Positions 12,088 to 24,742 are shown, counted from the first letter of the stretch. The stretch is DNA of 64,000 nucleotides from Taudactylus pleione (GCA_031769625.1 JAUIMM010000484.1:1674001-1738000), one strand, 5' to 3'. Notes: generated by a model not told the origin, from the sequence alone. Program-made: numbers and translations.

Positions 12088-13141
12088 TAACACTGTATCT
12101 TTGACCTGAAGAACGCTCAGTATAGTAAACAATACACAGTTAAAATATTAGACTTGTGTCCATTTAAGATAAAAAAGTTTAGTAAAAAAAACCAAAAAAA
12201 AAAAAACCCTTTTACAGTCCTTTTTAGATTATTTTTCCCCATCCTCTGCTGACCTACCTCTGTTGGTAGGCCATTCCCATCATGGCATCCAACTAAAGAA
12301 AAATAAGTGCATCTCAAAACGAGGACCCTGGGCCACACAAGAATCATTGCCAACTATGAGGGCGTGTGAATTTGGGTCCTGTTTTATACACTGAGGATAG
12401 GAACTTTTAATAAGCCTTGAAGAGCATTTATTCTCTTTTGAAATCCACTTACAGCAGGCTTTAAAGGATGTCCATGCATGAGTCCAGATGGTTAAATCTA
12501 ATTGACTGAGGTACTAATAGAAAAGTCACCTGTGCTCAAGCATGAATATCCTTAAAACCAGGACTGTAATGGTGGAGTTTGGAACCTCTGACTTACAGTA
12601 TCAGTTGTGCAAGCGGAGGATGTACACTATTACTTTCCTTTACAAATCAGTTTTCATTTACTCACTGCAGAAGGGATATCAGCTCGTAGTAGGTCATGAT
12701 TAAAATAAATGTAATTATCCATATGCTTGAACTGAACTGAAGAGGGTTATAATCCAACATTTGAAGTGTCTAATTACACGAATGATTGATGGATTTAAAA
12801 TAAAATAAAAAAAAAAAAAAGGTCAAGAAACGAATACATCCCATAGAACGGTTTCTGTAGAGTAATCCGTCTACATGAGCCTGAACACTTTCCTTGGATA
12901 GTGTGTCTGTGTCAGGGGATATCCCCGCTTGACTAGTCGCCCCCGCTGCATCGCTAATCAGTGTGACTGCATTAAAAGTTAATCTCTATGGTTCACAGAC
13001 AGATTGAAAAGAACGTCAAATATTTGCGGACCACAACCTCGGATAGGCAGATTGGCAAGATTAAGCAAACACAGATGCCTCAAAAGGGCTAGGAAGAATA
13101 ATTTTCTTTGGGCAAAGCTTATTTAATTAAGGATTTTTAGT

Positions 13142-13481
13142 GTTATTATTACCAGTTATTTATATAGCGCACACATATTCCTGCAGCGCTTTACAGAGAA
13201 TAGTGGGCCTTCACATCAGTCCCTGCCCCAGTGGAGCTTACAATCTATGTTCCCTATCACATGCACACACACATACACACTAGGGTTAATTTTTGTTGGG
13301 AGCCAAAAAACCTACCAGCATATTTTTGGAGTGTGGGAGGAAACCGGAGTACCCGGAGGAAACCCACGCAAGCACAGGGAGAATATACAAACCCTGCACA
13401 GTTAGGGCCGTGGTGGGAATTGAACCCACGACCTCAGTGCTGTGAGGCAGTAACGCTAACCATTACACCGTCTGTGCTGCC
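13142..13481 (-). repeat. tRNA-derived SINE
   Basis: On the minus strand the element starts GGCAGCACAGACGG. It has an A-box-like TAATGGTTAGC (13465-13455) and a perfect B box GGTTCAATTCC (13426-13416), spaced as in a tRNA promoter. A long body follows, including GTTTCCTCCGGGTACTCCGG, and the tail is AATAATAACA. This fits RNA polymerase III transcription and LINE-mediated retroposition. It sits in METTL16 intron 2 in the gene's own orientation. Confidence 0.85.
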
Positions 13482-14315
13482 CTGACGTGTTCATCAGACG
13501 TGAAACTTGCTGCTCCATATTTATTTATTTAAAGGCTTCAAAAAGTTCTATTTATGCAATTTATATGGTTTGTAAAGCTAAAATCAGAAATATTCCTGAA
13601 AAATTCTCACATTATTATGGTTTATTACATCATTTTACCCAAGTGTTTATGAAATAAGTGTGCATGGATTGTGTGATCCTAAATGGAAAAAGGAGAAACG
13701 TGTGTGCCCTAGTTACATTAGTGATGTAGGCAGGAGCGTAGAGGGCGGGTGAGCAGCCGTCTGTAGCTGCAGCGCTCCATCAAGTCTCCTCACACATTGA
13801 CGTTCAGTTTAATTTCTATCCTGCAAGGAATAGCTGTGGGAAGCAGCAGGCAGCCAGCCAAATGGAGTAGACAAGGACAGGATCTGATGCCAGATGGAAT
13901 ATGTGGAGACCTCCGCCATGAAACAAAAATACTAAATAACAGCGGTGACTCCTGTCAGAATACTTTCCTAGAAAAGAGAAGTACAAATAACCAACTCTAT
14001 TAACAAGCACATACATCAATAACCACTGACGCATTAAAAGCAAGACAAAAACACAAAGGGCATTATAAGCATAAAACTGAAAGTCACGTCTGAAATGCGG
14101 AAACTCTACTACAAGCCAGTAAAAAAGGTGCACGTAAAACAGATGCAAGAAAATGGAGCAATAATTAAGGCTGACAAATTTGACATTAAGGTCAGTTTAG
14201 ATAGATTATGGTTTTTTAGGAAATACAGGTGCATGCAGACCCCTATAATAAAGAGGGAGAGCCAATAGAAGCGAGAGGTGCAAGGTGAGGTAGAATGAGT
14301 GATTCATATTATCTC

Positions 14316-14571
14316 ACTATATACTGCCCACAGCGCACACATTATGCAGCACTTAACATAGATTTATCAACCATTCACGAGTCCTTGCCTTAATCGAGTT
14401 TACAATCTATATTCCCTAAGTGGAAGAAAACTGGAGTACGCGGAAAAATTCATGCAAACTCAGAGAAACATACAAACTCTACACAGATCGTGCCTTTGGT
14501 AGGAATTTAACTTATGACCTCAGGACTGAGAGGCAGTAATGCTAACCACTATGCCAACCGTACGGACCATA
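14316..14571 (-). repeat. Degraded copy of the same tRNA-derived SINE
   Basis: Recognisable pieces in order (minus strand): TAGTGGTTAGCATTACTGCC near 14540, a damaged B box near 14505, and the TCCACTTAGGGAATATAGATT region near 14410. It is clearly older than the copy at 13142. Confidence 0.65.
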
Positions 14572-15150
14572 GGCGATAACAGTTTTTTTATTGTGCCTAA
14601 CACATGAGGCAGATTCAATTAGCTGCGGGTTGAGCCGCAAGGTTTGTTCTCCTGGGTAAAATGCCCGTAACTGATCAGTTACAGAAGCTAATTAACGTGC
14701 AAGCAGTCCAGAGGCAGCAGTTTAGTTTTTCTTGCACCATCCAGAGGTGCTGTTATGTCTGCCAGCTTTAAACTTGCCATGTTTTCTGGTCCTTCCAGGA
14801 CCTGGCCTCTACCCCAATGATTTTATAAATCTATAAGATCACACCTAAATAGGATTATTGGAAAATAAAACGTCAATTCTACTGAAGTGCGATACCAACA
14901 CAGTTGTACTAACTAGTTAATGTACAGATGTGTCCTCATACATCTAACCTCAAAATACCAAACAGCGCTGCTTGCCTGGCGTGAGTGAACCGTCAGGGCC
15001 CGTGCTACTCTGCTAGCGTTGGGCATATCTTTTTGCAGAAAGCGAGTCAAAGTTGCAGTGTAATACGACTAGTGCTGATTAATTTGATACGCAACCCTTG
15101 TATATCTGTGTGCACCTGAGTGTATTTTAAACACAATGGAACTTGGAATG

Positions 15151-15310
15151 AAAAACAGGATTTTGGTACTTACCGATAAATCCCTTTCTCAGATTCCACA
15201 GGGGACACTGGAGGTTTCAAGACAATGGGGTATAGACGGTGCTAAGTGGAGCTGGCACTTTAAATCTTTTGAAGTGTGACTAGCTCCTCCCCCTCAATAC
15301 CCCCCTATAA
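15151..15310. repeat. DIRS copy A inverted terminal repeat, 3' side
   Basis: Starts AAAAACAGGATTTTGGTACT and continues through GGGGACACTGGAGG, TGGAGCTGGCACTTTAAATC and GACTAGCTCCTCCCCCTC. From GGACACTGG onward it is the inverse of 19845-19955. Confidence 0.85.
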
Positions 15311-15507
15311 AGCACCAGTCTTAGGAAACTGTGCCAGAGGGGAGCTGAGAAAAAGACAAATGGAAGAGGAGGAGGCGAAAGTACACAAAACATTTAAAAA
15401 GGTTGAAAAAACAGAAAATACAACAAGAGACAAACAGGTCTCTAACAGTCATAACATAAAATTATCACAAGTGTGGCAGGAAGGAACAGCGCAGTGTGGG
15501 CATCGGT

Positions 15508-15588
15508 AAAGGGATTTATCGGTAAGTACCAAAGTCCTGTTTTCTCCTTCATCCACTAGGGGACACTGGAGGCTTCAAGACAGTGGGG
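15508..15588. repeat. DIRS copy A internal complementary region
   Basis: The first half (GGGATTTATCGGTAAGTACC...) is complementary to the left tip at 15151-15187. The second half (CTCCTTCATCCACTAGGGG... CAAGACAGTGGGG) is complementary to the right tip at 19923-19966. In DIRS elements this region is thought to template the junction of the circular intermediate. Confidence 0.85.
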
Positions 15589-16600
15589 AGGTCCCAGAGC
15601 TCCCATCACGGGCGCTGATAACCCTGCAAAACAGGCTGACCATACTGAGTTGCAGCGGGCGCAAACGTGTCGAATCTGTAGAAACAAAGGTATGCCGGCC
15701 TGACCAAGTAGCCGCCCGGCAAAGAGATTCCATGGAAACCCCACGAGGCACCCACTGAGCGAGTGGAATGCGCCGTGATAGAAGGTGGAGGCTCCCTAGA
15801 TTAGGCCATATACGCCTGTCTGATGGTCAGAAGAATCCAGCGAGCCAGCGACTGTTTGGAAGCTGGCCAACCAGAACGAAAAAGCATCATACAAAACAAA
15901 TAGTGTCTGTTTTACGTATGGCTGCAGTCCTCTCCACATAGATCTGAAGAGCCCTAACAACATCTAATGATTTCGACAAAAGTGAATCCTGTGGAAGAAC
16001 CGGTACCACAATAGGTTGGTTGATGTGAAAAGCCAAAACCACCTTAGGAAGAAAATCCATTCTAGTACGGAGTTCTGCTCTTATTTCATGAAATACCAAG
16101 TATGGAGGACGACAGGATCAGTTCCCAGTTCCGACACCCTCCTGGCTGATGCCAGTGCAAGAAGAAGTGTAACGTTCCACGAAAGGTATTTTAACTCCAC
16201 AGACTCCAAAGGTTTGAACAGGGAAGACCGTAAGAAGGAAAGGACTAAAACCAAGTCCCATGGAGCTGTAGGAGGAACAAAGGGTGGCTGTAACCTAAAC
16301 ACACCTTGCAGAAAAATCTACAAATCCGGAATCAAGGCCAATTTCTTTTGGAAGAAAACCGTGAGAGCTGAAGTTTGGACTTTCAGAGAACACAAACACA
16401 GACCTGCTGAGAGATCTGCTTGCAGAAAAAGCAGACATCTGGCTAGGTTGACTTCTGTAGGCGGAGATCCTCCAAGTTCTCACCATGAAACATAAGCCTT
16501 CCAAATACGGTGGTAATGCTTTGAAGTAACTTCTTTTCGGGCTCTGAGCATAGTAGGGCTTACCCTGAATGGGATCCTTTAAGTCTTAAGATGGCCCTTT
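15556..16600 (-). pseudogene. DIRS copy A tyrosine recombinase, broken
   Basis: Fragments in order on the minus strand include LQPPFVPPTAPWDLVLVLSF, LALASARRVSELG (first catalytic Arg, about 16140), FHEIRAELRTRMDFLPKVV, and a later HSTRSVGASW (His-x-x-Arg, about 15770). They are split over at least three frames. The family cleaves and joins DNA through a Tyr; that residue could not be placed with confidence. It is homologous to the better copy at 26349-27119. Confidence 0.8.
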
Positions 16601-16706
16601 CAACAGCCACGCCATCAAACGTAGCCGCTTTAAGTCTGGATAGACTAGACTAAAGGACCCTGAATTAATAGATCTTCTCTCAGTGGTAGGGGCCAAGGAT
16701 CGTCGA

Positions 16707-18347
16707 TCAGCAGAAGTTGAATGGAATATCAAGCTCTGCGAGGCCAGTCCAGAGCTGCCAATAGAACCTTGGCCTTCTCCCTTTTGGTGCATTGTAGGAT
16801 TCGAGGGAGGGAACAGAGGGAAGAGAGAGACAAATTGGAACGGTCACGGTGCTGACAGTGTGTCCACTGCCACCGCCTGCGGGTCTCTCATCCGAGAGCA
16901 GTAGAGAGGCAGGTGATGATTTTGTCTGGATGCCATGAGGTCGACCTGCGGACCAGCTGGTTAAACACCTGAGGATGTAGTGCCCATTCCCCTGGATACA
17001 CCTCCTGCTGGCTGAGGTAGTCTGTCTCCCGATTTTCGATGCCCGGAATAAAGATTGCTGAAATTGCCCTTGCAAACAATTCCGCCCAGATTAGAAGCCA
17101 GCTTACTTCCTTCATAGCCGCTCAACTTCCGGTGCCGTCTTGTCTGTTTATGTATGCCACTGTCGTGGCTTTGTCCGACTGGACCCAGACTGCTCAGCAA
17201 CGCAACAGGTGATCTGCTGTCTGGATAGCGTAGAAGACTGCCTTTAATTCCAATATGTTTATTGGCAGAATTACTTCCAGTGACGTCCTTGAATCACAGC
17301 CCCCCAGAGAAGAGTCCAATCCCACACTCCGAATCTCTTTCCCTCCGTTAGGTGAACAGAGTTCAACCACCAGAGAAGGTATATCAGAGTTTTGGGACTT
17401 AACCTTACCCGTTGGTAAAGGAAAAGATGAGATCCTGTCCATTGTGAGAGGAGATCTAGCTGAAAAGTCCTGGAGTGAAAACGACCGTAAGGAATGGCCT
17501 CGAAGGTCGCCACTATATTCCCCAGGAGTCGGATGCAAACATGCACCGTCCACACCATCTCCTGAATGGAAGTTACCTTTTCCTGAGGGAGGAACACATG
17601 CTGAGACAATGTATCCATGATCACTTCCAGAAATTGTAACCTCTGTGTCGGTTGCAGATGAGACTTGGGGAAATTCAGGATCCATTCATGACGAATGAAG
17701 GTTGTGTGTCACTGTGATGTTCTGCAGTAATTGGTCCCTGGAATGTGCCTTCAGCAGTAGATCGTCCGGGTAAGGGATAATAGTGATCCTTTGTTTCCGA
17801 AGGAGACTCATCACAGCCATGACCTTTGTGAATACCCTGGGCGCTGATGATAAGCCGAAGGGTAAGGCCTGAAACTGGAAATGTGAATTCCGAACTGCGA
17901 ATCTCAGAAACACCTGGTGAGGAGGCCAGATAGGGATGTGAAGGTAGGCCTCCTTGATATCTAGAGATACCATGAATTCGTCTTTCTCCAATCCCGCAAT
18001 CACCGACTGAAGGGACTCCATCTTGAACTTGAAAAACTAAGTATGGATTGAGATCCTTCAAGTTCAAAAATCGGTCTGACCGAGCCGTCCGGCTTCGGAA
18101 CCACGAAGAGACTGGAGTGAAAACACTTTCTGGTCCGATGTCTGGGAACTTGGACCACCACTCTCGTGGATAGAAGCTGATCTATTGCTTCTTGTAGAAC
18201 GGCACTCCTGTCGCTGGAAACTGGTAAACCTGTGGTAAAGACCCGAGGTGGAGAATAAAACTGAAAGTCGAGCTTGTATCCCCGAGTGATGATACAAGAT
18301 TTTCTGATATCTGCAGGACAAGGATAAAAAGATAACCGCCGGGACAT
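16707..18347 (-). pseudogene. DIRS copy A reverse transcriptase / RNase H, broken
   Basis: RT fragments include FVVPKPDGSVRPIF, MESLQSVIAGLEKDEFMVSL, DIKEAYLHIPIWPPHQ, and FQALPFGLSSAPRVFTKVMA. The active-site box reads YPDD (about 17765) where copy B has YLDD. RNase H follows with ELKAVFYAIQTADHLLRC and a later ENRETDYLSQQ. The frame changes at about 18021, 17685 and 17270. No functional enzyme is possible without several repairs. Confidence 0.85.
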
Positions 18348-19008
18348 CTGAAATTTTTTTATCCGGAAGTTCCCAAGCGCACGTTAGAAGAGAATCTAGC
18401 TCTTCTGAGACTGGAAAAGCAATAGCATGTCTTTGTTTCTTTAGAAAGAAAGACTGTCGAGCAGGACTTGTGTCCTCCTCTTGTATCTGCAATACCTGTT
18501 GGATTGCAGAAATTAAAGCCTCTATCCCCTCGGATACCGGCTCAGACTCCTCTTGGAGTTCTCTAGGCAAATTTGGAGCATATTCGCCTTCTTCCAAATC
18601 TGGCATATCCTCTTCCTCCGATTGGAGGACTGAGGATAATAGTTTATTTTGTGAGACCTGAGGAGAGGATCCTGTAGTGGTATGGGAAAGAGTCATGGCT
18701 TTTGAAATCCCCTCCTTGGATATAGCTAAGGACCTCGCCCATGCTGGTTCCTCTAGAGCCGCTGACCTGTAAGCCTCTCTTTGTTTGCGAGAGGCCTCCA
18801 GCTCAGCAGAGAGAGAGGACATAACGCATGTAACCTGCGCCCAAGACGTTGCTTCTGACATCCCTACAGATTGTTGTTCAGGATTACAATTGTCACACAA
18901 TCGGGAGGTAGACGACTGCCCCTGTGTAAACTTAACTGCACACTTTTTGCAGGTAAATAACTTTTGAGATGCTTTTGATCTGCCAGTCTTGCTACCTACA
19001 GACCCCAA
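18064..19008 (-). pseudogene. DIRS copy A gag-like protein
   Basis: A 314-codon frame starting MGSVGSKTGRSKASQKLFTC. It has a Cys4 pair CKKC...CDNC near the N terminus, a Glu-rich middle (SEEEDMPDLEEGEYAPN) and a segment FPVSEELDSLLTCAWELPDK also found in copy B (about 31380). The C-terminal 60 residues run out of frame with the homologous protein. DIRS gag-like proteins are poorly understood; capsid function is assumed from position. Confidence 0.7.
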
Positions 19009-19844
19009 ACAAACAACATAAAAGTGTAGTGAAATAAGTCAGAAGAAGAAACTGGGATACAGAGAGACAGGAGAGAGCCACACCAGCCCTTATAGCGCTC
19101 CTAGCAGTGCCAGAAAATGCTAGGCATAGAAAGAATAACCACTGATAAATAAGTAGTTACTAACCAGCCTGCCTTAGATGCTCTCCTGACCACCCTAAAC
19201 CCACTGTTACTTAAAGACCAGGATTAGGTTATCCAGTTTCATGCAGCAGACGCCGATTCTTCTTTAATGGCCGCCAGCAGGCTTACAGAGAAGCCCTGGG
19301 GCCGCTGGGAGAAAGGAGCAGGGCTCTGGAGATAAGCTCCGCCCCCCGCTAGGTGCCTTATTATAATATATATGTGCAGAAAAGCCGGTGTTATTAGGAG
19401 CCTTCCTCAGCCTTACTTGTCAGCCATGCTGGAGACGCTAGTCCAGTACGTCAGCCTTCTCTGCCTGGCTGCCCTGCTAATCGGGCCAGCTGCTACTGCT
19501 GAGTACCACCTGTTGTTGGATAACCTGGCTACCCCGGGAGCCAGGTATACTTACGGAGCTGCTATGCTGCCATCAGCGGTCGTGACTGTTGGGGGTCCGC
19601 TATGCACACTACAAGCAGCGGCATCCCCTATATGGAGACTGAGGTCTCTGAAGTCGGGGACCCCAGGCGAAGTGCATGCACTTGCGAGCGGGTCCCACCA
19701 GCAGCTCCCACGGTGCAGACAGGCAGTGCAGCTACAGCCTGTCTGTCCTCAATGCTTTTATTGTTTAAAATTTCCTAAATCCTGAGGAGGAGTGTAAAAC
19801 ACGTCCAGCTCCCCTCGGGCACAAACTTAAGACTGGGGCTTATA

Positions 19845-19967
19845 GGGGGGGTATAGAGGGGGAGGAGCTAGTCACACTTTAAATCTTTTGAAGTGCCAGC
19901 TCCACTTAACACAGTCTATACCCCACTGTCTTCAAGCCTCCAGTGCCCCTAGTGGATGAAGGAGAAA
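19845..19967. repeat. DIRS copy A inverted terminal repeat, 5' side
   Basis: GGAGGAGCTAGTCACACTTT through GCCTCCAGTGCCCCTAGTGG ATGAAGGAGAAA. It is the inverse of 15170-15310 and, in its last 45 bp, of the internal complementary region. Confidence 0.85.
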
Positions 19968-20446
19968 AAGCTGCGGCCACTACATTGTAGCACTTCGTAT
20001 ACAGATTGAGAGAGGGAAATTAATTTGTTATAGACAGCCCCTGCTGGGCGTCTATACTGATAGTCTCCCAACGGAACAATTCAAAGGTTTCACCGTTCAG
20101 GCGCCCATTAGTATTTTTCACGGCCACAAGCACCGGGTTCAGCCGTGCACAATGGCTAAACCAGTCTAAAGAGGAGGTTAGGTCACCCAAAAAATGGACA
20201 CATTTCTTCTCGCACTTCAGGAGGCCCCTGCGGCTTTAGGCATTTGAACGGAGCAACAATTGCATTACTCCGTCTGGCGCCTATTAGAATAGACACTCAG
20301 CAGAAGTCATCTTTAACAACTGAATTCTCCCAGAGACTCAGTCGCACACAGATATACAAGTATTGCATATCAAATTAAACAGCACAGTCTGCTGGGGCAT
20401 CCTAGTTGCATTAAATTGCGACTTAGTTGCATTTACAGCAAAAACT

Positions 20447-20481
<35 letters not shown>

Positions 20482-20680
20482 CGCCCAGCGCTAGCAGTCT
20501 CTCAGCGGGGCTCTTTAGACACAAACAAAAATAAGTTTTATACAGTCATCCCTTAAAAAGTACAGAAGAAAAAAAAAATAATAATATGCAGCTTAAATTC
20601 TTTTATGTGGCCCCATTAAAACACTGTTTCCGTGACGTGCTATTTACAACAAGGTTGCTTGGCCCCTTGATAATTCCTGT
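19968..20680. other. Intron sequence with long poly(A)
   Basis: No gene recognised. A run of about 29 A is at 20451-20479; a possible retroposon tail, but no matching body was identified. Confidence 0.4.
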
Positions 20681-21062
20681 GTTTTTGCACCTGAAGGGCA
20701 GAGCTATGCAGATGGCTACAAAATTGCATGATGACCTCCAGCCCGGCGCCGCAGGGAGGCTCGAAGCCGGACGCCCGCTGAGATGTTACCAGCGGGCGCC
20801 CGGCTCCTTCCCTGCAGCGCCGCGTTAGCCGGAGGCTGGAGTTCTCTTCTGAACTCCAGCTTCCGGCTCTCTCCATGTGCACTATGGGAGAGACGTCATG
20901 ACGTCTCTCCCATAGTTCTGAGGAGCAGCCGGGCAGACAGGAAGGCGGCGGATGCAGGAGCAGGGATTAAGGTAAGTGGGTTTTTATTGTACAAGTGGCA
21001 CTACAGGGGCATAACTATGGGGGCACTACTACAGGGGCATTATATGGGGGCACTACTATAGG
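20681..21062. mobile_element. Fragment related to the hAT element at 45197
   Basis: GGATGCAGGAGCAGGGATTA AGGTAAGTGG and the following GGGGGCACTACTA array are the inverse of 45850-45900 and of the array in 45200-45800. It contains a perfect 36-bp palindrome at 20881-20916 centred on GACGTCATGACGTC. The outer ends are not preserved. Confidence 0.55.
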
Positions 21063-22939
21063 ATTTCCTTCCTTTCAAATCAAGAGGGTAATGTCGGCGT
21101 ATCTAAATATATTTTGTGGTAAAAGGTAAAAAAAAGTTCCCTGACCCCTGCAATAGAAGGAATATTGGTGTTATTTCTCTGCTCCCACTTCTTGTCATGT
21201 TTGAGGCTAGGTGTTCATAAGACGTACAGGTTTTTAATTTTTTTTAAATTATTGTTTACAATATAAAAGTAAAAGAAACGGAAACCTTATTCCGCCACGC
21301 CATGACCTTGTTATAGGACAGATCTATAAAAACAACTGTCCTGAGCTTAGAGAACAGATCAATAATATTAGAATTGTTCATTGTGGAGTCCGATATTTTA
21401 GTGGACAGGACTTCATTAATTTATTATTAGACACAATAAATGTGGTGGCAGAACCCTTCTGATAGTGAAGCCAATACCACCCAGCACTCACCACAGACAC
21501 ACAATCTGGAACAGTTTCACACATGGCTACTTGTGCTAAAGGCGACGGGCCACAGACTCTCCCCTATGGTTCATACCATTGCCTCGATGGAGTCAGTGAA
21601 CTGTGATCTGGCAGGTTTGGAGGCAGAATATACATCAGAGCACACTGTAAGATTATACTAATCAATCTACAGCACTGTGTGTTCCTCTCATTTCTACAGC
21701 TTTAATATAGCTTTTAGGTCATTACACATTTTGATGCTGAAGTAGAAAAGTAGGAACAATGAAAAGAAAGCCTAGCTATAAAATATACCAAAGTTAAGTC
21801 ATTTAAATAAGGTTTGCCTCATATCCAGGTGTGTTTGACCTTTACTGACGGATTTCCATTTTAAGGACTATATTTACGAAGCGTCGGCTTACTTTTCGGC
21901 AAGTTGGAGCTAAAAATTAAAGCGGCACTAACTTTCAGTGTAAAACCCTGCGTGCTTTTTTTTTTTTTTTAATGCTGAATTTAATACTGTGCGGCGTGTG
22001 TTTATGTCGGCATTCCGTGCACTTCAGCATGTGACTTATTAATATTTGATGTGTCTTTTAGCTCAGAGCATTGTTCTATGGTCCTTGTAGACATGCAGGT
22101 AGTTTAAGGTCTACGTAACAGGTACTTGTTGCCCTCGGCGAAACAAATATTGTTAAAAAAAAAAAAGCAGTATAATTGGAGTGTTACTGGTGTAGTTAGG
22201 TTTGCTGTATTTTTCATTTCATAATGTCATGTGCCCACTAGATAATGCAAGTACGGACTAAAGCTTATGTCTCACAAAAAAGGACCCATGGGAAATATAG
22301 TCAGTGATCCATTTACTGAGGACATGGTAAAAGGAAACTTTGTGAACAAGCCCTTAAGCTTAATATACCGTATAATAAATATATTTATCTTCATGTGGGC
22401 ATATCATGGACTAGAAACCATTTTGATGCAGCCATATCATCAATTAGAAGAGCACAACTGTCGAGTCAACAAAAACAACAAAGATCTGCAGGATGGTCTT
22501 GCAGCAGATGGTGAGCAAAGATAAGGAATAGCTGCTCAGCGGGAAGTCGCGTGTGAACAAGACGGCCACCACAGCGGGAAGGTAACATCGCTAAACAGGT
22601 CAGGCACATGAGCAACTCATAACTCAACACAGGACTTATCACCTACAAACGGAATTGTGGGATAAAGCAATATTCATGATACTGCAGTCTATCAACTTTC
22701 TAACAACATTGAGACATTACTATTAAACAGCTGGTGGAATCTCAATAATGTATTTCCTTTTAATTCATATACTTTTAGTGACAAGAATTTTATTTGCATT
22801 CCAATATAACTTTATCGACAGCCATTCTGCAAAAGAAAGGACAGATATCACCTACAATAAGAATCTTAAGGCAGCATTGCTCACCTTATATGAAATAAAA
22901 AGGTTCTCTACCTTTGTAGTACCTACAAATGATCTAGTG
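21063..22939. other. Intron sequence, no recognised feature
   Basis: AT-rich sequence. An 85-codon frame at 22267-22524 has no recognisable relatives and no splice or start support. A T13 run is at about 21958. Confidence 0.35.
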
Positions 22940-23896
22940 CAGGCATGTCAAACTCAAAATACCAACCGGGCCGAATATTCAAGGTCTAAGTATGTGGGCC
23001 GCAAGAATATATTAAAAAAAAAAAAAAAAGTCATGCAATTTTGAAAGGGTTATTAACAAAAACCAATGCAGTGCCCCCAGTAGTAGTGCCCCTTATGCAA
23101 TGCCCCCTGTATTAGAGCCCCTTATGTAATGCCACTGTAGTTGTGCCCATTATGCAGTGCCCCCTTTATAAGAGCTCCTTATACAATGTCCCCTGTATTA
23201 GAGCCCCTTACGCAGTAGTGCCTCCAGTAGTGTCCATTATGTAGTGCCCCTTATTCAATGCCCCCTGTATTAGAGCCCCTTACGCAGTGCCCCCAGTAGT
23301 GTTCATTATGTAGTGCCCCTTATTAAATGCCCCCTGTATTAGAGCCTCTTACGCAGTCCCCCTAGTAGTGTCCATTATGCAGTGCCCCCTGCATAAGAGC
23401 CCCTTATGCAGTGCCCCCCTTTATAAGAGCTCCTTATGCAATGCCCCCTGTATTAGAGCCCCTTAGGCAGTGCCCCCATTAATGGCCCTGGTAGTGCCAC
23501 CAGTAAAGCCCCTTATGCTGTGCCCCCTCCCAGTAAAGAACAGGCCCCACGTACCTCTCTTCACGCTTGGCACCGCTCTCACGTAGACACCAGCTGCTCA
23601 CTGGATCTAACTAGATCCAGCAGGGCAGGCCGCTCACATCGCTGGTGACGTCACCTGCGAACTGCATCACTGGGAAGGCTGGCCTCTGAAGCGATCAGAG
23701 ATTTCTCTGATCGCTTCAGAGACCAGCGTTCCAAGTTTAAACACAAATATTAAGAGGCTCAGCCACCCCTGCCGCGATCGGAGCTGAGCTCCGATTGCTG
23801 CAGGGGTGACTGGGTCGCATAATATATGTATTTGGGCCCACAAGGTTGGGCCACATAAAACACTTCTTTGGGCTGCATGTGGGTTTGACATGCCTG
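22940..23896. mobile_element. hAT non-autonomous element, perfect 8-bp target duplication
   Basis: Ends CAGGCATGTCAAACTC and GGGTTTGACATGCCTG. ATCTAGTG is duplicated at 22932-22939 and 23897-23904. The interior is a degenerate tandem array (about 23065-23530) of CAGTGCCCCCAGTAGTG- and GCCCCTTATGCA-type units, followed by a GC-rich part with inverted GCGATCAGAG segments. There is no transposase. Confidence 0.9.
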
Positions 23897-24351
23897 ATCT
23901 AGTGAGACCGTATCAAAAAATACAATGCCATACCCCATTTCTCCATGTATTTCTGCAAGAGCATCTCCAACACCTTCAAACGGACAAAGCTGGATTTAGC
24001 AAAACTGACCCCAAATATAACACAGATCACTCACTATGTTTACAGTATCAAAATTAAAATGGCAGTAATAAACCAGGCTTCATTAACTCTTTTCCTGTCT
24101 ATGGCATAGGAGAGACAGACAACAGCAATATGAGTAGAACAGTGTCTCGTTCCTCAGTTATGTCCCTGGTTTCCAGTGCATGTACACGAATATTGCTTCA
24201 GCCCATATAGTTGTTTCCAGCAGGCTTTAAAATGTTCTATATAAGTAATATGTTCACAGAATGGATTTCCATATGTACTTGGTGGATGCTAAAAATACTT
24301 TTGAAACACTGTAAATGACATACGAGTCAGCATTAATGCTGCCAATATTAC

Positions 24352-24551
24352 CTATGTCGATCCCGCGTTGGACTGTAGCTTTGCCAGAATCATGGTAACT
24401 GATCAGATCTTCTACCCAGTGAATATAGTTTAGCCGCAGGGGCACAGTGGGGATGAGTCTCTCCAGGGGGATGTCAATGCTTAGCCCAAAGTCTTCCTTC
24501 AGGAGGGTACAAGTCAAGGCACGGACGGCTTCAGGGTCTTTGAAATTCAAG
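24352..24551 (-). CDS. METTL16: METTL16 coding exon 2
   Basis: This exon encodes residues 43-110: it completes Ser43, then reads LNFKDPEAVRALTC, FGLSIDIPLERLIPTVPLRL and NYIHWVEDL, and ends in RGIDIG. The block covers the N-terminal RNA-contacting module and leads into SAM motif I. The acceptor AG is at 24553-24552 after TTTGGGTAT. The donor GTAATA starts at 24351, and the last Gly codon is split G|GT with exon 3. The length of 200 nt (1+198+1) is consistent. A segment around residues 94-103 (SYHDSGKATVQ) is the most variable part compared with the mammalian protein. Confidence 0.96.
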
Positions 24552-24742
24552 CTATACCCAAACAAAGAAAATAATACTATGTATCACTAATGTTTGTCTG
24601 GTATGGAAACAATAAGTACATGATGATAAAAGTGGGAAGGGGAGACCAGATAAACCAAAGACATGAGTTGCTCAGTAAACTAGACAGGTGACATGGTATG
24701 CTAAAGTGTGATACAACACGGAGTTAAAGGGGAAAACTGTAA

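Larger units (their letters stand above)
15151..19967 (-). mobile_element. DIRS-like retrotransposon, copy A (structurally complete, decayed ORFs)
   Basis: The order on the minus strand is gag-like, RT-RNase H, tyrosine recombinase. Inverted terminal repeats lie at 19845-19967 and 15151-15310. An internal complementary region at 15508-15588 joins the complement of the left tip to the complement of the right tip, the hallmark of DIRS elements, which replicate through a circle and integrate with a tyrosine recombinase instead of an integrase. No target duplication is expected or seen. It is in METTL16 intron 2, same strand as the gene. All reading frames carry stops or frameshifts. Confidence 0.9.

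Noticed and set aside
19372..19785. 137-codon plus-strand frame with a signal-peptide-like stretch MLETLVQYVSLLCLAALLIG
   Set aside because: It lies antisense in the DIRS copy A 5' region; the corresponding part of copy B (32640-32900) does not preserve the frame. Chance frame.
22267..22524. 85-codon frame MSHKKGPMGNIVSD...
   Set aside because: No homology, no splice support, AT-rich intron background.
23065..23530. CRISPR-like regular array
   Set aside because: Units are degenerate, without spacers, inside a hAT element of a vertebrate genome.
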